Source: CAZHTS01 sp964535315 (GTDB lineage Bacteria > Chloroflexota > Anaerolineae > Anaerolineales > Anaerolineaceae). From it: a stretch of 10,387 nucleotides of DNA. The stretch covers positions 1-10,387 of the forward strand of contig CAZHTS010000123.1 in the NCBI GenBank assembly GCA_964535315.1, written 5' to 3'. Below are positions 8,746 through 10,387 of this stretch, in pieces. The first letter of the stretch is position 1. The number at the start of each line of letters is the position of its first letter. A program made the translations under genes and the position numbers. Under the pieces are notes generated by a model. It was not told the origin of the DNA. It worked only from the letters and a program-made list of their open reading frames with translations, and made no database searches.

Positions 8746-8775
8746 ACTGGTACCCCCACCCGGCGCAGAGCACTT

Positions 8776-8781
8776 TATAAT
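8776..8781 (+). promoter_or_regulatory. Perfect -10 of an apparently leaderless promoter for the LCP gene
   Basis: A consensus TATAAT ends 8 nt before the ATG at 8790, which puts the transcription start at or beside the start codon. There is no Shine-Dalgarno between them and no recognisable -35. The spacing is identical to that before maf. Confidence 0.55.
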
Positions 8782-8789
8782 CGAGAATA

Positions 8790-9959
8790 ATGCACCCCAT
8801 CCCGGCCCACCGCTCGCCCCGCTTCTGGTTGATCGCCTGCCTGGCGCTCGCCTGGCTGATCTTGCCGGCCTGTAAGCGCGGCTTCAACCCCTGGCCGGCG
8901 ACGCGCACCCCCACCCCGACCCTCACCCCCAGCCCGACCCGCACCATCACCCCGACGCCAAGCATCACCCCCACCGTCACCCAGACGCGCACCCCAACCC
9001 CCTTCCCTGCCGTACGTTCCACCTGGCCGGCCTGGCAGGCGCTGCCCACCGCACGCTATCCCGTTATAACCCCCATCCCGGCGGCGCTTACCGCCGTCAA
9101 CCTGCCCGACGAGGTGCGCGTCGCCGCCCTGCTCGGCACCGATCGTTCTTCCCCCTTCGTCGGCCGCACCGACGCCATGCTGCTGGTCTTCTACCACCCA
9201 CGCCTGGCGCGCGCCAGCCTGCTCAGCCTGCCGCCCGATTTACTGGTGTATATCCCCGGCTATACCATGCAGCGGCTCAACGTCGCCTACGCTCAGGGCG
9301 GCAGCCGCGTCCTGGCCGACACGCTACAATACAACTTCGGCGTCCGCCCCGATTGGTGGGCGCTGGTGCACCTCGACGATTTCAGCCGCTTCGTCGACGA
9401 TCTCGGCGGGCTGGACATCGACGTGTTTCAGACCTACCCTCCCGAAGACCCGCCTGAGGCCGGCGACCCGTGCGTGGAAATTCCCACCGGGCGCGTGCAC
9501 CTGAACGGTGAACAGACGCTGTGCTACGCCCGCCTGCGCCTGGGGCGCGACGAGGCCGCCCGCAGCCGCCGCCAGCAAGAAGTCTTTCACCAGGTTTTCA
9601 ACAAGATGCTGGGAGAAGGCAACCTGCTGCGCCTGCCCGAATTTTACGAAAACTATCGCTACTCGCTGGAAAGCAACCTGACCCGCGACGATTTGTTGCA
9701 GGCCGTACCGCTCGCCATCCGCCTGGGCGACCCGCAGCGTATCGGCTATTTCCAGATCCCTGCAGCGGCGCTCACTCCGTGGCAGCTACCCGGCAAGGCC
9801 ACCGCCGAGGTCTTCCTGCCCGATCAGGGCGTCCTGGCCGGCCAGGTGCAGCAGGCCGTCGACTTCGTCCTCACCCCCTCGCCGCTATCCGACGCTGTGC
9901 TCACCGTGCAGGCCATCTACAGCGCCACCCCGCCGCCCACCGCCACCCCGGCCCCTTAA
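8790..9959 (+). CDS. LCP (LytR-CpsA-Psr) family lipoprotein with Pro/Thr-rich stalk
   Basis: 389 residues. Known role of the family: transfer of undecaprenyl-pyrophosphate-linked glycopolymers to the cell wall or envelope proteins. Seen: a signal sequence with lipobox LPAC (Cys28), so lipid-anchored instead of held by the usual N-terminal TM helix; a Thr/Pro-rich stalk (38-75, PTPTLTPSPTRT and similar); the LCP domain from about 108 with LLGTDRSS (114-121), GRTDAMLLV (125-133), SLPPDLLVYIPGY (146-158), LGGLDIDV (205-212), and LNGEQTLCYARLRL followed by DEAARSRRQQEV (254-265), the conserved Arg cluster. The usual SxPRD motif reads SLPPD, so a conserved Arg is Pro. A short Pro/Thr tail ends the protein. 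The start directly precedes the signal peptide and is positioned for leaderless expression. Whether the Pro change affects catalysis is unknown. Confidence 0.9.
   Translation: MHPIPAHRSPRFWLIACLALAWLILPACKRGFNPWPATRTPTPTLTPSPTRTITPTPSITPTVTQTRTPTPFPAVRSTWPAWQALPTARYPVITPIPAALTAVNLPDEVRVAALLGTDRSSPFVGRTDAMLLVFYHPRLARASLLSLPPDLLVYIPGYTMQRLNVAYAQGGSRVLADTLQYNFGVRPDWWALVHLDDFSRFVDDLGGLDIDVFQTYPPEDPPEAGDPCVEIPTGRVHLNGEQTLCYARLRLGRDEAARSRRQQEVFHQVFNKMLGEGNLLRLPEFYENYRYSLESNLTRDDLLQAVPLAIRLGDPQRIGYFQIPAAALTPWQLPGKATAEVFLPDQGVLAGQVQQAVDFVLTPSPLSDAVLTVQAIYSATPPPTATPAP
8908..9006 (+). repeat. Low-complexity Thr/Pro codon tract encoding the LCP stalk
   Basis: Degenerate ACC/ACG and CCC/CCG codons encode alternating Thr-Pro with Ser, Leu, Ile and Arg insertions. 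It is imperfect, without an exact repeated unit, and acts as a flexible extracytoplasmic spacer between the lipid anchor and the LCP domain. Confidence 0.7.
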
Positions 9960-9969
9960 CGCGCATCCA

Positions 9970-10033
9970 GCGCCACCGGCGCAAAGCCTAACGCCAGAAC
10001 GCAAACGGTATTAAAACTTTGCGCCTTTGCGTT
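9970..10033. repeat. Interleaved inverted repeats downstream of the LCP gene
   Basis: Two perfect inverted repeats alternate: GGCGCAAAG (9978-9986) with CTTTGCGCC (10017-10025), and AACGCAAA (9998-10005) with TTTGCGTT (10026-10033). The order A-B-A'-B' is that of a pseudoknot. A small hairpin, GCGCC-ACC-GGCGC (9970-9982), competes with the first arm. The tandem CTTTGCGCCTTTGCGTT unit looks like dispersed intergenic repeats found in several environmental phyla; that is recollection, not a search. It may end LCP transcription, but no U-tract follows. Confidence 0.5.
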
Positions 10034-10220
10034 AAACCCCCTGGCCGGGTTCAAACAAGAACAGGCAGGATAAAAGCAGGTCGGGGCCTGGTTTGAGATC
10101 ATCTGTTCCAACTAAATCAAACCCGAAGCACTTTTCGTCGGGAATAATGGGGTTCTTGTACCAAACTGAGACTGCGAGGTAGCCGTTTATAGTTTTTGAG
10201 GTCAATCGACGGGGTTTGGG

Positions 10221-10259
10221 TCAGGCATTTGCGGATAGTTCCGCATCCAACCTGCCTGA
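10221..10259. repeat. Nested inverted repeat (two-stem hairpin)
   Basis: Outer arms TCAGGCA (10221-10227) and TGCCTGA (10253-10259) enclose inner arms TGCGGA (10230-10235) and TCCGCA (10240-10245) with a TAGT loop. Both stems are perfect, separated by a 2/7 asymmetric internal loop. It resembles a REP-like or IS-end hairpin, but overlaps the possible transposase remnant, so it may be incidental. Confidence 0.5.
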
Positions 10260-10328
10260 GCAGACGCCAGATTTTCAGCTGGCTGTTCCAGCCCCGCTGC
10301 ACACAAACCACAATCCCTCCCCACAGAC

Positions 10329-10344
10329 ATATTGCTGGCAATAT
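10329..10344. repeat. 16-bp near-perfect palindrome
   Basis: ATATTGC (10329-10335), two central bases, then GCAATAT (10338-10344). The size and symmetry would suit a dimeric repressor operator, but no intact gene lies beside it in the window. Confidence 0.4.
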
Positions 10345-10387
10345 TCGTGGGCGCCCCGCCACCTGGCCGTGTTATTGGTTGTTGCAT

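Larger units (their letters stand above)
10117..10387 (-). pseudogene. Possible decayed transposase fragment (N-terminal part)
   Basis: No intact gene is seen in 9960-10387. On the minus strand one frame reads GRPRILPAICLWGG then VVCVQRGWNSQLKIWRLL, then loses sense; the other frame over the next codons gives GWMRNYPQMPDPNPVD and stops, and the first frame resumes with LKNYKRLP. This order recalls the N-termini of some transposases I remember from Chloroflexota (GRPxxLP, W, SQLxxWRLL, YPxxP, YKRL), with a frameshift near 10240 and the remainder missing. GC content here is visibly lower than in the flanking genes. The fragment reaches the right edge and could continue there. The assignment rests on memory of a motif pattern; the frames could equally be non-coding. 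Confidence 0.35.

Noticed and set aside
8908..9006. Repetitive CCC/ACC tract considered as a CRISPR-like or tandem repeat array
   Set aside because: There is no fixed repeat and spacer unit; it is in frame and encodes a Thr/Pro stalk.

Overview
The window looks like an ordinary chromosomal segment from a GC-rich bacterium, most likely Chloroflexota of the Anaerolineae/Caldilineae type. That placement is an inference. It rests on Thr/Pro-rich extracytoplasmic linkers (in the LCP protein and the phosphatase tail), a signal peptide/degenerate vWA/one TM helix/FHA architecture, and a membrane protein starting MDYGEVLQ. No rRNA or phylogenetic marker confirms it.

Layout. 1-958 (minus): the 5' end of a lipoprotein that is probably a MecA_N-type penicillin-binding protein, preceded in the same direction by maf. 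1135-3244 (plus): xpt and guaA overlap by 11 bp and form a purine-salvage operon (xanthine to XMP to GMP), closed by a hairpin terminator. 3463-4467 (plus): a polytopic membrane protein of unknown function. 4468-4608: a 14-bp GC-rich hairpin, then a short reading frame that copies the first eight codons of that membrane gene and stops. 4609-7775 (plus): a membrane-anchored vWA/FHA protein and a PP2C-type Ser/Thr phosphatase, joined by a 4-bp ATGA overlap. 7805-8680 (minus): a CitE/CLYBL-like lyase with a good promoter and Shine-Dalgarno. 8790-9959 (plus): an LCP (LytR-CpsA-Psr) lipoprotein with an apparently leaderless promoter. 9960-10387: no intact gene. This stretch holds interleaved inverted repeats and then lower-GC sequence that may be a frameshifted transposase remnant on the minus strand.

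How the genes may work together. Xpt and GuaA act in sequence on guanine-nucleotide salvage; divergent Maf removes non-canonical or excess nucleotides. The PBP, the FHA/PP2C pair and the LCP protein all fit cell-envelope assembly and its control by Ser/Thr phosphorylation, but no kinase is present here. I do not see a clear new defence or mobile system. The most unusual points are the gene remnant or leader ORF before the FHA gene, two identically spaced leaderless-type promoters, the LCP protein with an altered SxPRD-type motif, and the structured right end.
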